From JACVRN01 sp036389255 (lineage in GTDB: Bacteria > Acidobacteriota > Blastocatellia > Pyrinomonadales > Pyrinomonadaceae): 64,000 nt of DNA. Position numbers and translations under genes: made by a program. The DNA lies in the NCBI GenBank assembly GCA_036389255.1, contig DASVQI010000024.1:744001-808000 (forward strand), given 5' to 3'. How positions within the stretch are numbered: position 1 is the stretch's first letter; every line of letters begins with the position of its first letter. Shown here piece by piece: positions 40,577-49,293 of this stretch. The notes beneath the pieces were generated by a model, which saw nothing but the letters and a program-made list of their open reading frames with translations, ran no database searches and had not been told where the DNA came from.

Positions 40577-43066
40577 TTATTCTCCGAACAGCTCGGAGAT
40601 GAGCTTCGTCATGGGCGATAGAAATTCAGACCGCTTGACGCTGCGCGAAGGCTCGAAGCGCGGCCCCGGCAGCGCCTGAAACTGTCCCGGCCCAATCTGC
40701 TTTATCTCGGCCGGGAGAGCCTGCAACAGGCCACGGTCGAGCGCAATCTGCACGTAGCCGCGCAGAGCGCCCGGAATCTCCGCGTTGTCCGTCAAGACCT
40801 GCCCGTTATAGGTCACGTTCGTATTGGCCTTGGCTCTTGCGTCCGCGTCCATCCTGAGAGCGCGCACCAGAGCCACGGCCTCTTCAAGTCGCGTCACGCC
40901 CGCGCCGGGGCCGAACGCAGTACCCGTCACTCCCATGATTCCTTCGCGCTTTAACGATTCCGCGAAGAACTGTTCAGGGCTGCCCGACGGTATGTCTGAG
41001 AAGCTGGCCCGGTTCGGGACGTACTGCATCACGCGCGCACCCATCATCAGCGCACGCGCAAGCTCCATGCGCGTCAGCACATCTTCGGGACGAAACGCGC
41101 CCGCCTGCGCTCCCATCACCCGGTCATAGATTAAGCGGAATGCTTTGAGCCGCGAGGCTTCGTCCAGAGAAGCCGTGTCCACCGCTTCGTTCGAATCATA
41201 TAGATAGTGCGTGACTAATATCCTGTAGGGCTGGTTGGCCAGCACGCCAGCGCCCGCCAAGCCAGCTCTGACGGTAGCCGTAGCCGTGCCGCTCGCGGGC
41301 AATTCCAGCTTCACCGTCTCGCGTTGTCCGAAGAGCCCGGCGAGGTTGATGCCGTCGGCCTTCGCCTGTTGACTGGCTGGCGTCTTCTGCGGGTCGCGGT
41401 AATTGACCGTCAAAGAGAGGTCGTTTGCCACTAGCTTCGTGTTGTCAACGACGAGCGCGTCCTCGCCCGCAGCCGCTCCCCACTCAAGCCGCACGAAGGT
41501 AAAGCGGGCGTTGGCTGGAATGTTGAAGGTGTGCGACTGAGTCGAGTTAGGAGCGACGGTTCCCTGAATCTGGTCGCCAGCCATCTTGGTCAGCGTCAGG
41601 CCCTTTCCCGTGAAGCCGAAATTCCCGTAAGGCTTCGAAGGGTTGAAGACCGAATCCACCGCCGCGTGAACGTTAGCAAGCCCGGCTCCCGCCTCGAACT
41701 CGTCGTAAGTGGCGAGCGGCGTCGCCGTCTTCTCAAGCAGCGCTTTTATATCCTCCGGCTGTAGCTGCGGGTTGGCCGAAAGTATGCTGGCGATGACGCC
41801 CGCAAGATGCGGCGCGGCCATAGAAGTTCCGCTTATCTGCGTGTAGTTCGGCAGGAATGCCACAGGTATCTGCGCGTCCGCGTTGAGGCCGTTTTGAGAG
41901 ACGTTGGTTCTGGCTCTTGCTGCGACTACGTCCGAAGTGAAGCCCTTCTCGGCAGGCCCGCCCGTGCCCGGCGTCAAGATTGTCGGGCGAATCACGGCGT
42001 CACCGAAATAGCCGCGCGATGAGAATCCGGCGAGCCGCCCTTCCTTCGTGGATGCTCCGGCCGTGACGACCCACGGCATGGAGGCCCAGCGATTCTGAGT
42101 CCCTTCGCCCGAATCTCCGTCATTGCCGTTGGCGAAGACTATGACTATGCCGTTCTGTTCTACGAGGCGGCGGCTCGCCACGTTAATCGGATGGTCAGGG
42201 TCAAGTTCGGCTGCGGAGTTTCCCCACGAGCAGTTGATGACGCGTATGTTGTAGAGCCACTGCTTTGAAGCCGCGTATTCAAAAGCGGCTATCTGTCCGA
42301 GTATGAAGAGGCCGCCGCCCGAGCCAAGCCCCACTATGCTCGCTCCCTGCGCCACGCCCGAATATAGTCCGCCGCTAGCGGTTCCCCAACCGGCGGCCGT
42401 AGAGGCTACGTGAGTGCCGTGGCCGCCGTTCGTGTCCGAGTTGATGACGTTCTCAACATAGGTCATGGGCGTGATGCCAGCCACCGGATTGCCCGCAGCG
42501 TCGGGCCTTATGACCAGCCCGTCCCTATCGTTCGGATTGACTATCACGTTCTGAATAGTCTTGTTGCCGGGGTCGTTCGGGATGAAGGTCAAATCCTGAT
42601 GCGAGCCGTCAACGCCCGTGTCGTTGATGGCTATGGTGATGCCTTTGCCGGCTATGGGCAGACCGCCGTTTCTTTGCGTCAGGCTCGCATCTTTGAGCAG
42701 GCGGTCAACGCCTATCAGGGGCTTTGTCTGGTTCAGGTAAAGCTGTACGGGCGAGTTCAGATAGATGGAGCGAAGGTCGTTCCAGTCCATCAACGCGCGT
42801 ATCTGTGCGGGCGTCGCGTTGACGGCCATAATAGGAAAGTTATTCATCCGCACGCCTGTCGTGATACCGAGCGCGCCCGCGCGTGCGACTTGCTCGTCCG
42901 TCAGACGCTCGCCCTGAAAAGTAAGTATGACGCCAAAGAGCGCGTTATCCGAGACTGAAGCCAGTCGCAGGTTCAGCTCAGGGTCAACTTTCGGCGTCGC
43001 CATGCTCGCTCCGACCATGAGCGTTAAAGTTAAAGCTGCGGCGAAAATTGCGCGTTCGATTTTCAT
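40577..43066 (-). CDS. Subtilisin-like S8 protease with C-terminal SLH-like repeats (surface anchored)
   Basis: Starting at ATG 43066 gives 829 residues. Signal peptide (1-23); inhibitor/pro-domain (about 28-110, with GITTGVRMNNFPIMAVNATPAQI); S8 catalytic domain with Asp149 (INDTGVDGSHQD), His216 (GGHGTHVAS), oxyanion Asn (ANGNDGDSGEG) and Ser near 425 (GTSMAAPHLAG). C-terminal: a beta-rich domain, then SLH-like repeats (about 650-829, FRPEDVLTRMELARALMMGA, SDIPSG..EQFF, VTRLEEAVALVRAL). SLH domains anchor proteins to S-layer or cell-wall polymers. It is followed by its own terminator. A longer frame begins at 43147 but lacks an SD; GGAGAGAG precedes 43066. Confidence 0.92.
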   Translation of the reverse strand: MKIERAIFAAALTLTLMVGASMATPKVDPELNLRLASVSDNALFGVILTFQGERLTDEQVARAGALGITTGVRMNNFPIMAVNATPAQIRALMDWNDLRSIYLNSPVQLYLNQTKPLIGVDRLLKDASLTQRNGGLPIAGKGITIAINDTGVDGSHQDLTFIPNDPGNKTIQNVIVNPNDRDGLVIRPDAAGNPVAGITPMTYVENVINSDTNGGHGTHVASTAAGWGTASGGLYSGVAQGASIVGLGSGGGLFILGQIAAFEYAASKQWLYNIRVINCSWGNSAAELDPDHPINVASRRLVEQNGIVIVFANGNDGDSGEGTQNRWASMPWVVTAGASTKEGRLAGFSSRGYFGDAVIRPTILTPGTGGPAEKGFTSDVVAARARTNVSQNGLNADAQIPVAFLPNYTQISGTSMAAPHLAGVIASILSANPQLQPEDIKALLEKTATPLATYDEFEAGAGLANVHAAVDSVFNPSKPYGNFGFTGKGLTLTKMAGDQIQGTVAPNSTQSHTFNIPANARFTFVRLEWGAAAGEDALVVDNTKLVANDLSLTVNYRDPQKTPASQQAKADGINLAGLFGQRETVKLELPASGTATATVRAGLAGAGVLANQPYRILVTHYLYDSNEAVDTASLDEASRLKAFRLIYDRVMGAQAGAFRPEDVLTRMELARALMMGARVMQYVPNRASFSDIPSGSPEQFFAESLKREGIMGVTGTAFGPGAGVTRLEEAVALVRALRMDADARAKANTNVTYNGQVLTDNAEIPGALRGYVQIALDRGLLQALPAEIKQIGPGQFQALPGPRFEPSRSVKRSEFLSPMTKLISELFGE

Positions 43067-43098
43067 GGAAAGCTCTCTCCCCTCTCTACGGTTTTGTA

Positions 43099-43139
43099 CC
43101 GGTTCGGCCGGACGCCCCGACAACGTCCGGCCGAACCGG
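43099..43139 (-). terminator. 16-bp perfect GC-rich hairpin between S8 protease genes
   Basis: CCGGTTCGGCCGGACG (43099-43114) pairs with 43124-43139. It lies 110 bp after the upstream S8 gene stop (43249) and 33 bp before the next start. No U tract, so it may act as an mRNA 3' end or as a 5' UTR hairpin. Confidence 0.5.
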
Positions 43140-43248
43140 CACGGCAACCGCGACGCCGGTTCGCCATATAATTAATGCGCCGCGATTGAACTCAAAAGAA
43201 CCCGTTTCAAGTTTCCGAAAAAAAGGCTTCACTTCGCTCGCGGGACGG

Positions 43249-45414
43249 CTATTCGACTTTGAAGTCCCTGCCGTTCCCTATGTCGGAAGCGAACAGTAGA
43301 CCAACTCCTATCTGCCCCCGCGCCTCGGTCGAAGTCGAAGTCATGCCTACCACGTCATAGCCGAGCGCCGTGTTTGCTTTAAGCCTGTCAACAGAGAGGC
43401 GGATGATAATCTGATTGCCTTTAATCTCACCCGAATCAGCCGCGCCCAGATTCGTCTGCTGATTTACAGCTCCGAGCGTAATCTTGCCGTAATTGAAGGT
43501 CGTTCCGCCCGTCTGAGTCGTCGTAGCGGTGACGAAGATGATTGTCTCCGCGCCGCCCACAGGATTCTTGAAGACGGAGCTTTGCACCCAGGACGTGCCG
43601 TAGGTGCGAAGCGAAAGATTCTTCAACGTCAGCGTGTAAACAATCTGTCGTGTCGCGGCGTCATACGCGAAGTCCGCCGAGAGAATGTCCTGCGGCTCGG
43701 TTGTCCCTGCCGGGTTGATGCCGCTTTCAGAAACCTGATCGCCTTCGGGGTCTACAATCTCCGGCCCGTTGGGGTCTGGGAAGAGGTTGAAAGGATGCGG
43801 AACTGCGCTGAGGCCGAGCGCGCGGCGCACCGCGTTGTGCGCGTCAACGTAACCGGCGCCGACTTCCCTCTCGGCGTACGGCATAGGGTTGGCCGTCTCT
43901 CGCAGGATTGTGACTACATCATCCGGCATCAGGGTTGGATTGGCTTCGAGCATCAGCGCGACCACGCCTGAGACGTGCGGGCAGGCGAAGCTCGTCCCCT
44001 GTGAAGTCGTGTAGAAGGGCAGGAACGCCGGCGGAATTGTCCACAGGTCGTTCGAGCCTACGAAGATTGGAATCGCGCCCGCAGTATTGGTTAATCCGGG
44101 GCCTTTCATGCGGGCGCTCTTGATGTCGAGCCCCGGCGCTGTGATGTCCGGCCTCAGATTAGGTTTGGCGGACGGGTCTGCGGGCATCCCGGCTACGTCT
44201 GTGCCGTCGCCGTTGTTCTGCCCGCGCGAGCTGAAACTGGTGGGCTGCCCGAGGCCGCGCTTGTAGCCAGCCGCGACCGAGATTGTCCACGGCATGGTCG
44301 AGTAGGGATTAATCGCTCCGTCCACGTCGCCAACAGAGTCTATGCCGTTGCCTGCGGCGAAGACGACCGTGATGTTCCGGTCGTGAGCCGTGCGCGTGGC
44401 GATGTTGATGGGGTCGCTCGGGTCTAGAGCTTCCGGCGACGACGCTATAGTAGTTCCCCAAGAGTTGTTGATGACGCGAATGTTGTACTGCAACTGCTTC
44501 AGGAGCAGGTAATCATAAGCGCCCAGAAGGCCCACTAGGGGAAGCCCAATCTCGTTGCCGGAATTGACTCCAATCAGATGCGCTCCCGGCGCGACGCCGC
44601 CGTAAAAGTTGCCGCTCTGAACGCCAGTGCCAGCCGCTACGGCAGCGCCGTGCGTGCCGTGGCCCGATTCGACGTCCGAGTGCGGCTGATTCTCAAGATA
44701 AACGGGCGAGTAAAATCCCGTCTCTTCGTAAATGATGTCGAAGATGTTGATGCCTACGCCAAGCGCGAGCCCGGCGTCGCCAACGTTCATCTCCGAGATT
44801 GGCTGTATGACGTTCTGCACGGTCTTTGTGCCGTACTGCAAGTCCGCGTGCGTGGCGTCAATGCCGGTGTCTATGTAACCTATGCCGATGCCTTTGCCTG
44901 AGAAAGCCATCCCCGGATTCTGCCGGTTGAGGCGTGTCGCTTCGCGGTCGGCCATCAACTGCGGTACGCCTATAAAGGGGCGGCTCTCGTTGGTGAAGGT
45001 CTTCATGATGCGGTTGCCCCAGATGGAGCGCACGCCCGGCTGAGTACGCACGGCTGCGAGCTGCACGGCGTTCATAGGCACAATCACCATAGGCAGCTCT
45101 TTCAAGGCGAAGCCCTTCCTGATGCCTACAGAGCGCAGCCGGTCAAGCTCCGTCTTCGCAGGCATCCTCTGATACGTGATGACGGCGGGAGCGAACACGC
45201 CGGAAGCGCTCGTGCTCAGATGAGAGACTAGAAGCGGGTCTACCTTCGCACCGCTTAAGGCGGCGGTCGGCGCGGTTGCGAGGACTTGCGCTTTTACTCT
45301 GCCTCCTGCCGATGGCAGATAAAAGACGGCGCTGAAGGAAAGCGCGAAAGCCGCCACTACGAGAAGCATGGCGCAGTATGGAATTCTGCTTGTTCGTTTG
45401 ATAGCCATTTTCAT
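43249..45414 (-). CDS. Subtilisin-like S8 protease (short C-terminal domain)
   Basis: From ATG 45414 the product has 721 residues; an ATG two codons later (45408) is equally well placed relative to the GGGG SD. A TM/signal segment (CAMLLVVAAFALSFSAVFYL) and a pro-domain (GIRKGFALKELPMVIVPMNAVQ) precede the S8 core with Asp in GIGYIDTGIDATHAD, His in SGHGTHGAA, Asn in FAAGNGID and Ser in GTSFACPHVSG. The C-terminal 150 residues are a beta domain (DFAYDAATRQIVYTLTLKN) without SLH repeats. Secreted endopeptidase. It is one of three related S8 genes here, perhaps from tandem duplication. Confidence 0.91.
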   Translation of the reverse strand: MKMAIKRTSRIPYCAMLLVVAAFALSFSAVFYLPSAGGRVKAQVLATAPTAALSGAKVDPLLVSHLSTSASGVFAPAVITYQRMPAKTELDRLRSVGIRKGFALKELPMVIVPMNAVQLAAVRTQPGVRSIWGNRIMKTFTNESRPFIGVPQLMADREATRLNRQNPGMAFSGKGIGIGYIDTGIDATHADLQYGTKTVQNVIQPISEMNVGDAGLALGVGINIFDIIYEETGFYSPVYLENQPHSDVESGHGTHGAAVAAGTGVQSGNFYGGVAPGAHLIGVNSGNEIGLPLVGLLGAYDYLLLKQLQYNIRVINNSWGTTIASSPEALDPSDPINIATRTAHDRNITVVFAAGNGIDSVGDVDGAINPYSTMPWTISVAAGYKRGLGQPTSFSSRGQNNGDGTDVAGMPADPSAKPNLRPDITAPGLDIKSARMKGPGLTNTAGAIPIFVGSNDLWTIPPAFLPFYTTSQGTSFACPHVSGVVALMLEANPTLMPDDVVTILRETANPMPYAEREVGAGYVDAHNAVRRALGLSAVPHPFNLFPDPNGPEIVDPEGDQVSESGINPAGTTEPQDILSADFAYDAATRQIVYTLTLKNLSLRTYGTSWVQSSVFKNPVGGAETIIFVTATTTQTGGTTFNYGKITLGAVNQQTNLGAADSGEIKGNQIIIRLSVDRLKANTALGYDVVGMTSTSTEARGQIGVGLLFASDIGNGRDFKVE

Positions 45415-45514
45415 TCCCCTTTCCGCGCTACCCTGAAGGGGTTCCGGGCGCGTGCCGCTTAAGGTTTTTGAAGTTGTGAAGGGTTGTCGGGCTTCTCTAA
45501 CGTTTGAGTCAATC

Positions 45515-45555
45515 AGGGACGGGCGGGTTTTTTGTCTCATTCCCCACCCGTCCCT
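45515..45555 (-). terminator. Hairpin between S8 protease genes
   Basis: AGGGACGGGCGG (45515-45526) pairs with CCACCCGTCCCT (45544-45555) with one mismatch; the loop contains TTTTTTG on the plus strand. It follows the stop at 45566. Confidence 0.5.
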
Positions 45556-45565
45556 TCGCGTTTAG

Positions 45566-48500
45566 CTATAGCAGCTTGGCCGTCACGGTTCTGGTCAACG
45601 GGTTGACGGTAAAGCGCATCAGCTTCGTCACGGACTGCAATGTGATGCCTGAGCCGGACGAGCTTGTGCCGGAAGCGCTCGCACCGTCGCCGCCGGAGGT
45701 CGCGCCCGCGCCTGCCGGGGTCGCTCCGCTCTGGTAGGCGGTGATGCGCGCGTCGAAGGTGAACATCTCCGAGGCGTTGTTGCGGAACTGAATCGTGCGC
45801 GCTCCCGTCTTCTCGCCGGGCGTGAACGTCTGGTCACTTCCCAGCAGGTTCGAGTAGCCGAAGAGCGCCGCGCTCGTCGCGCTCTTTCCGTTTCCGCCGT
45901 TGTCGGCGTTGGCTACGCTGACCGTTCCCGAAGGCGAGTTGATGCCGACAATCTTCATCTCGACCATCGGCACGTATGTATCGGTCGCGCCGTTGGTCAT
46001 GTCCAAATCGAGCTTGAAGATGCCGCTTGCGAGCGAGACATTCGAGATGGCCGTGCTGGTCGTTGCCGTTATGTCAACAAGCCCGCGATGGTCAATCGTG
46101 ATGCTCTCGACGTTGCTCGGAACCGTCACGTAGAAGCCGATTCTTCCGGGCGTAATCGAGCGGACGCGATAGCTGCGCGTCCCGTTCGGCACATCGTGAA
46201 ACGTGAGGCTCGTCGTGTTGCTGTCAACGTTCCGAATCACCTTGTAGCTTCCGCCGTCCACGGACTCTTCCACCTCGTACCTGAGCGCGCCGTTCTGCGC
46301 CTCCCAGCTCAGGCTGTAATTTCCGTCAAAGTCGGTGCGCTTACCCTGCGCGTCCGTAAAGTCGCTGGCGAAGGGCTGCAAGACCGGCGGCGCTGCCGCC
46401 ATAGACTGCACGCTCGTAATGGTGAAATTGGTCGGCCCGCTCGCCCATCCATAGGCTCTGTAGATGTAAGTTCCGGCCTTGCTGACGGGAGCGCTGACGT
46501 GTTCCGGGCCGCCCGTCTCGGATGAGCGGTCAATCTCGTTGCCGTCCGGGTCGTATAGAATGAAGTCCAGGTCGGGCACGCCGCTCTCTTCTACCTCTTC
46601 ATAATTGAGGGTGCCTTCGAGCTTTGTCGTAGCTTCTCCGACCTGAACCTCAACGTCCGTGTAGGTGATGCCCGCTAGGACGAAGGCTTCCAGCACGTCG
46701 CGCTGTAGGCCGCCGTCGCTCGCTACGGTCGAGCCGCTCAGAGTCTCCGTCTTGCTTGCGGCAATCTGGTCTGTGGGCTCCGTCGGATTCGCCTTAAGGT
46801 ACATGGGCATGCGAAGCGTCTCGCTGCTTCCGGCGCGGCGGGCCACTACGTACCACTGCAACTGCTTCGGGCTGGAAGTGTCGCGCACCTTGTCGCCGTC
46901 CAGAACTATGGTGGCGGTGAAAGTCACGCTGCCGCCTGCCGGTACAGTGACGCTCGAAGGACTGACGGACGTGGTCACGCCGTCAAGGTTGGTAAAGCGG
47001 TTGTTGACGGTTGACAGGTTATAAGTGCCGCCCTCGCCAGACGTATCACGAATCGTCACGGTGGCGGTGTGAGCGTTCTGGGTGCGGTTGTTCAGAATCG
47101 GAAGCTCGCCAAAGGAATGGCTGGCGAGAATGGAAGGCTCCACGATGCCGTCGCCTTCCACGCCCATGACGGCCTTGGCGTTGATGGCTGCGGCTACGTT
47201 TACAAGCCCGCCGCCCTGCGCCAGTATCGGCTCTGAAGCGTCACCGTCGCCGCGAGGCGTGCCCGCAGCATTCCGCAGATTGGTCGAAGTGTTGGTCAGC
47301 GCGGCGCGAATCAGGTCAGGCGTAAAGTCCGGATGAGCCTGCTTGATGAGCGCGACGGCTCCAGCCACGTGCGGGCCCGAAAAGCTTGTGCCGCTCGCAG
47401 GGATGTAGCCGGTCGGGCTGAACATGGTGGCCGTGTTGGTGTCGGCGCTGCCGACCCTGACCGTTGCGCTCAGGATGCTTAAGCCGGGTGCTGTCACGTC
47501 GGGCTTGACCTGTCCCAGACCCTCGACGGGGCCGCGTGACGAGAAGTCTGTCATCTGCGGGTTGAAAAGAAGCGTCCTGTTGAGTCGAATCTGTCCGGCT
47601 GAGACAGCGCCGACCGCGCTCGAACCAATCTTCTCTTTCAGATACTCGCCGTTAAGTTTCGAGAGGCCGACTACCGGAATGGCAGAGGCGCGCACCGTGG
47701 CGGACGAAAGCTCGCCGTCAACGTTGTTGTAGATGACGACGGCAATCGCTCCCTTGGCGAACGCGAACGCAGCCTTGTTCGAGAAGAGCCCTGTGCCTGC
47801 GGCAACGGGCGCGTCGTCGGGAGTGTTGACTGTGCCGCCGCGCGCAATCAGTGCTATGCGGCCGCGCACGGAATCCGGCACCTGATCGGGCGTCTCAGCC
47901 AGTCCGCAGTAGACGTAGTTCTGAGTGATGTCCGTAGTGATGGCGGCTGCGCCGTCCAGTAGGTTGGCAATCATCCCTGTGCGGCCGCCGATGTGGTCTA
48001 TCGTATTCGAGCCGCTCGCGGGGTCGTTGTTCGCGCCCACGGCTATGACATGTCGTCCGGCAGCAGGAGAGCCCACGGTGTTCTCTCCCGGCCCTTCGTT
48101 ACCGGCGGAGGCCACGACAGTAGTTCCCAGAAGCGCCGCGTTGCTGGCGGCGACCGCCGTCGCATCGTCCGGGCTGCCAGCGCCGCCCAGTGAAAGATTT
48201 ATAACGTGAGCCACGGGCTTGGGCTGAAGCGTCAGCGTCTGCGGGCTGACGGCGTCTTCAATCGCCATAATCGTTGAGGCGCTGACGCAGCTTCCGACGC
48301 CGAGGCAAACCTTGTAGCCCATCAGTCGCGCCTGCGGAGCCACGCCATGAACGCGCACCTCGTCACCTGTGCCCGGCAGCTTGTCCGCGCCCGGAGCAAA
48401 TCCCAGATAGCCGCCCGCGTTAGAAGCCGCGGCTGTGCCGTGGCCGAAGTCGTCCAGAAGGCCGCCCGTGAAGGTCATGTAGTAAATCACCTTCTTGTTG

Positions 48501-49171
48501 GAGTTGGTGGCGGCGGTCGGCGGAGCAACGCCCAAGCGCGGCGGCGTCGGGTCGCCTCCGAACATCTCGTGCGTCCAGTCAATGCCCGTGTCCAGCACGG
48601 CTATGTTGATGCCCTGCCCTTCGTAGCCTTCGCGGAAGTCGTCCGTGGCCGTCAGCTCCTTGTACTTACCATACGCTGCGGGAGCGTTTATGTAATCAAC
48701 GCTCTTCTCAAGGTTGATTCTCAAAGTTGTGTTCGGATGAACGCGCTTGACCTGCGGCATGGCCTTGAGCGTGTCTAGGGCTGCGGCAGGCACCTTGAGC
48801 GTTATGGCGTTGAGGACGAGCGTGTAGCGAAAGTCGGCTCGCGCGACGACTGCGCCCGTGAAGTCCGGCACGTTGACGCCGTCAATCTCGTAAGAGACGC
48901 CGCGCGACTTTAGCTCTTCAAGGAACTTGTCCTGACCGGCGCGCAACTGGCTGCGGTAAGCCTGTAGCTGTTCGTCGGAGACTTTCGCGCCCGACTTTTC
49001 GGTTTTAGCTTTGTAGACAGCAGCCGGGTCTTCACGAAGCTCCACAATGACGGAGGACGACCCGGCAGCGCCGACCTCTACGGTCGCCGCACGGTTGAGC
49101 AGAATTGTGCTGGCTAGGAAAAGTGCTGCGAGCAGTAGAACGATACGAACGTTGGCAAGCTTCTTTAACAT
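45566..49171 (-). CDS. Large S8 protease with PA insert, PPC-like and shared C-terminal module
   Basis: ATG 49171 (GGAGG SD 8 bp upstream) gives 1201 residues. TM/signal at about 5-25; pro-domain (about 30-150); S8 core with Asp in NIAVLDTGIDWTHE, His in DDFGHGTAAAS, Ser in GTSFSGPHVAG. A PA domain is inserted in the core (about 400-560, YVYCGLAETPDQVPDSVRGRIALIARGG), which can govern access to the active site. C-terminal: PPC-like domain (about 850-960, DLDFILYDPDG), FnIII-like (about 970-1050), then a module beginning ISNVSLASG and ending MFTFDARI, and a tail MRFTVNPLTRTVTAKLL. The last two parts resemble those of the M36 protein. Its PA insert marks it as a different subtilase subgroup from its neighbours. 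Confidence 0.92.
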   Translation of the reverse strand: MLKKLANVRIVLLLAALFLASTILLNRAATVEVGAAGSSSVIVELREDPAAVYKAKTEKSGAKVSDEQLQAYRSQLRAGQDKFLEELKSRGVSYEIDGVNVPDFTGAVVARADFRYTLVLNAITLKVPAAALDTLKAMPQVKRVHPNTTLRINLEKSVDYINAPAAYGKYKELTATDDFREGYEGQGINIAVLDTGIDWTHEMFGGDPTPPRLGVAPPTAATNSNKKVIYYMTFTGGLLDDFGHGTAAASNAGGYLGFAPGADKLPGTGDEVRVHGVAPQARLMGYKVCLGVGSCVSASTIMAIEDAVSPQTLTLQPKPVAHVINLSLGGAGSPDDATAVAASNAALLGTTVVASAGNEGPGENTVGSPAAGRHVIAVGANNDPASGSNTIDHIGGRTGMIANLLDGAAAITTDITQNYVYCGLAETPDQVPDSVRGRIALIARGGTVNTPDDAPVAAGTGLFSNKAAFAFAKGAIAVVIYNNVDGELSSATVRASAIPVVGLSKLNGEYLKEKIGSSAVGAVSAGQIRLNRTLLFNPQMTDFSSRGPVEGLGQVKPDVTAPGLSILSATVRVGSADTNTATMFSPTGYIPASGTSFSGPHVAGAVALIKQAHPDFTPDLIRAALTNTSTNLRNAAGTPRGDGDASEPILAQGGGLVNVAAAINAKAVMGVEGDGIVEPSILASHSFGELPILNNRTQNAHTATVTIRDTSGEGGTYNLSTVNNRFTNLDGVTTSVSPSSVTVPAGGSVTFTATIVLDGDKVRDTSSPKQLQWYVVARRAGSSETLRMPMYLKANPTEPTDQIAASKTETLSGSTVASDGGLQRDVLEAFVLAGITYTDVEVQVGEATTKLEGTLNYEEVEESGVPDLDFILYDPDGNEIDRSSETGGPEHVSAPVSKAGTYIYRAYGWASGPTNFTITSVQSMAAAPPVLQPFASDFTDAQGKRTDFDGNYSLSWEAQNGALRYEVEESVDGGSYKVIRNVDSNTTSLTFHDVPNGTRSYRVRSITPGRIGFYVTVPSNVESITIDHRGLVDITATTSTAISNVSLASGIFKLDLDMTNGATDTYVPMVEMKIVGINSPSGTVSVANADNGGNGKSATSAALFGYSNLLGSDQTFTPGEKTGARTIQFRNNASEMFTFDARITAYQSGATPAGAGATSGGDGASASGTSSSGSGITLQSVTKLMRFTVNPLTRTVTAKLL

Positions 49172-49248
49172 TTCGATGGCCTCCGGTTGTCTTGTCCAGA
49201 TATGTCTTTTAACTAGAAAAAGGCTTTTGAAGAGTCTGTGAAAAGCTC

Positions 49249-49279
49249 GGGACGCCGTCTTCCCCAAGAGCGGCGTCCC
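49249..49279 (-). terminator. Hairpin after the S8 protease at 49294
   Basis: GGGACGCCG (49249-49257) pairs perfectly with CGGCGTCCC (49271-49279), with an extra TCT/AGA inside the loop. It is 15 bp after the stop at 49294. On the minus strand GAGCTTTTC follows, a short U run. Confidence 0.7.
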
Positions 49280-49293
49280 TACGAGCGGGAGAG

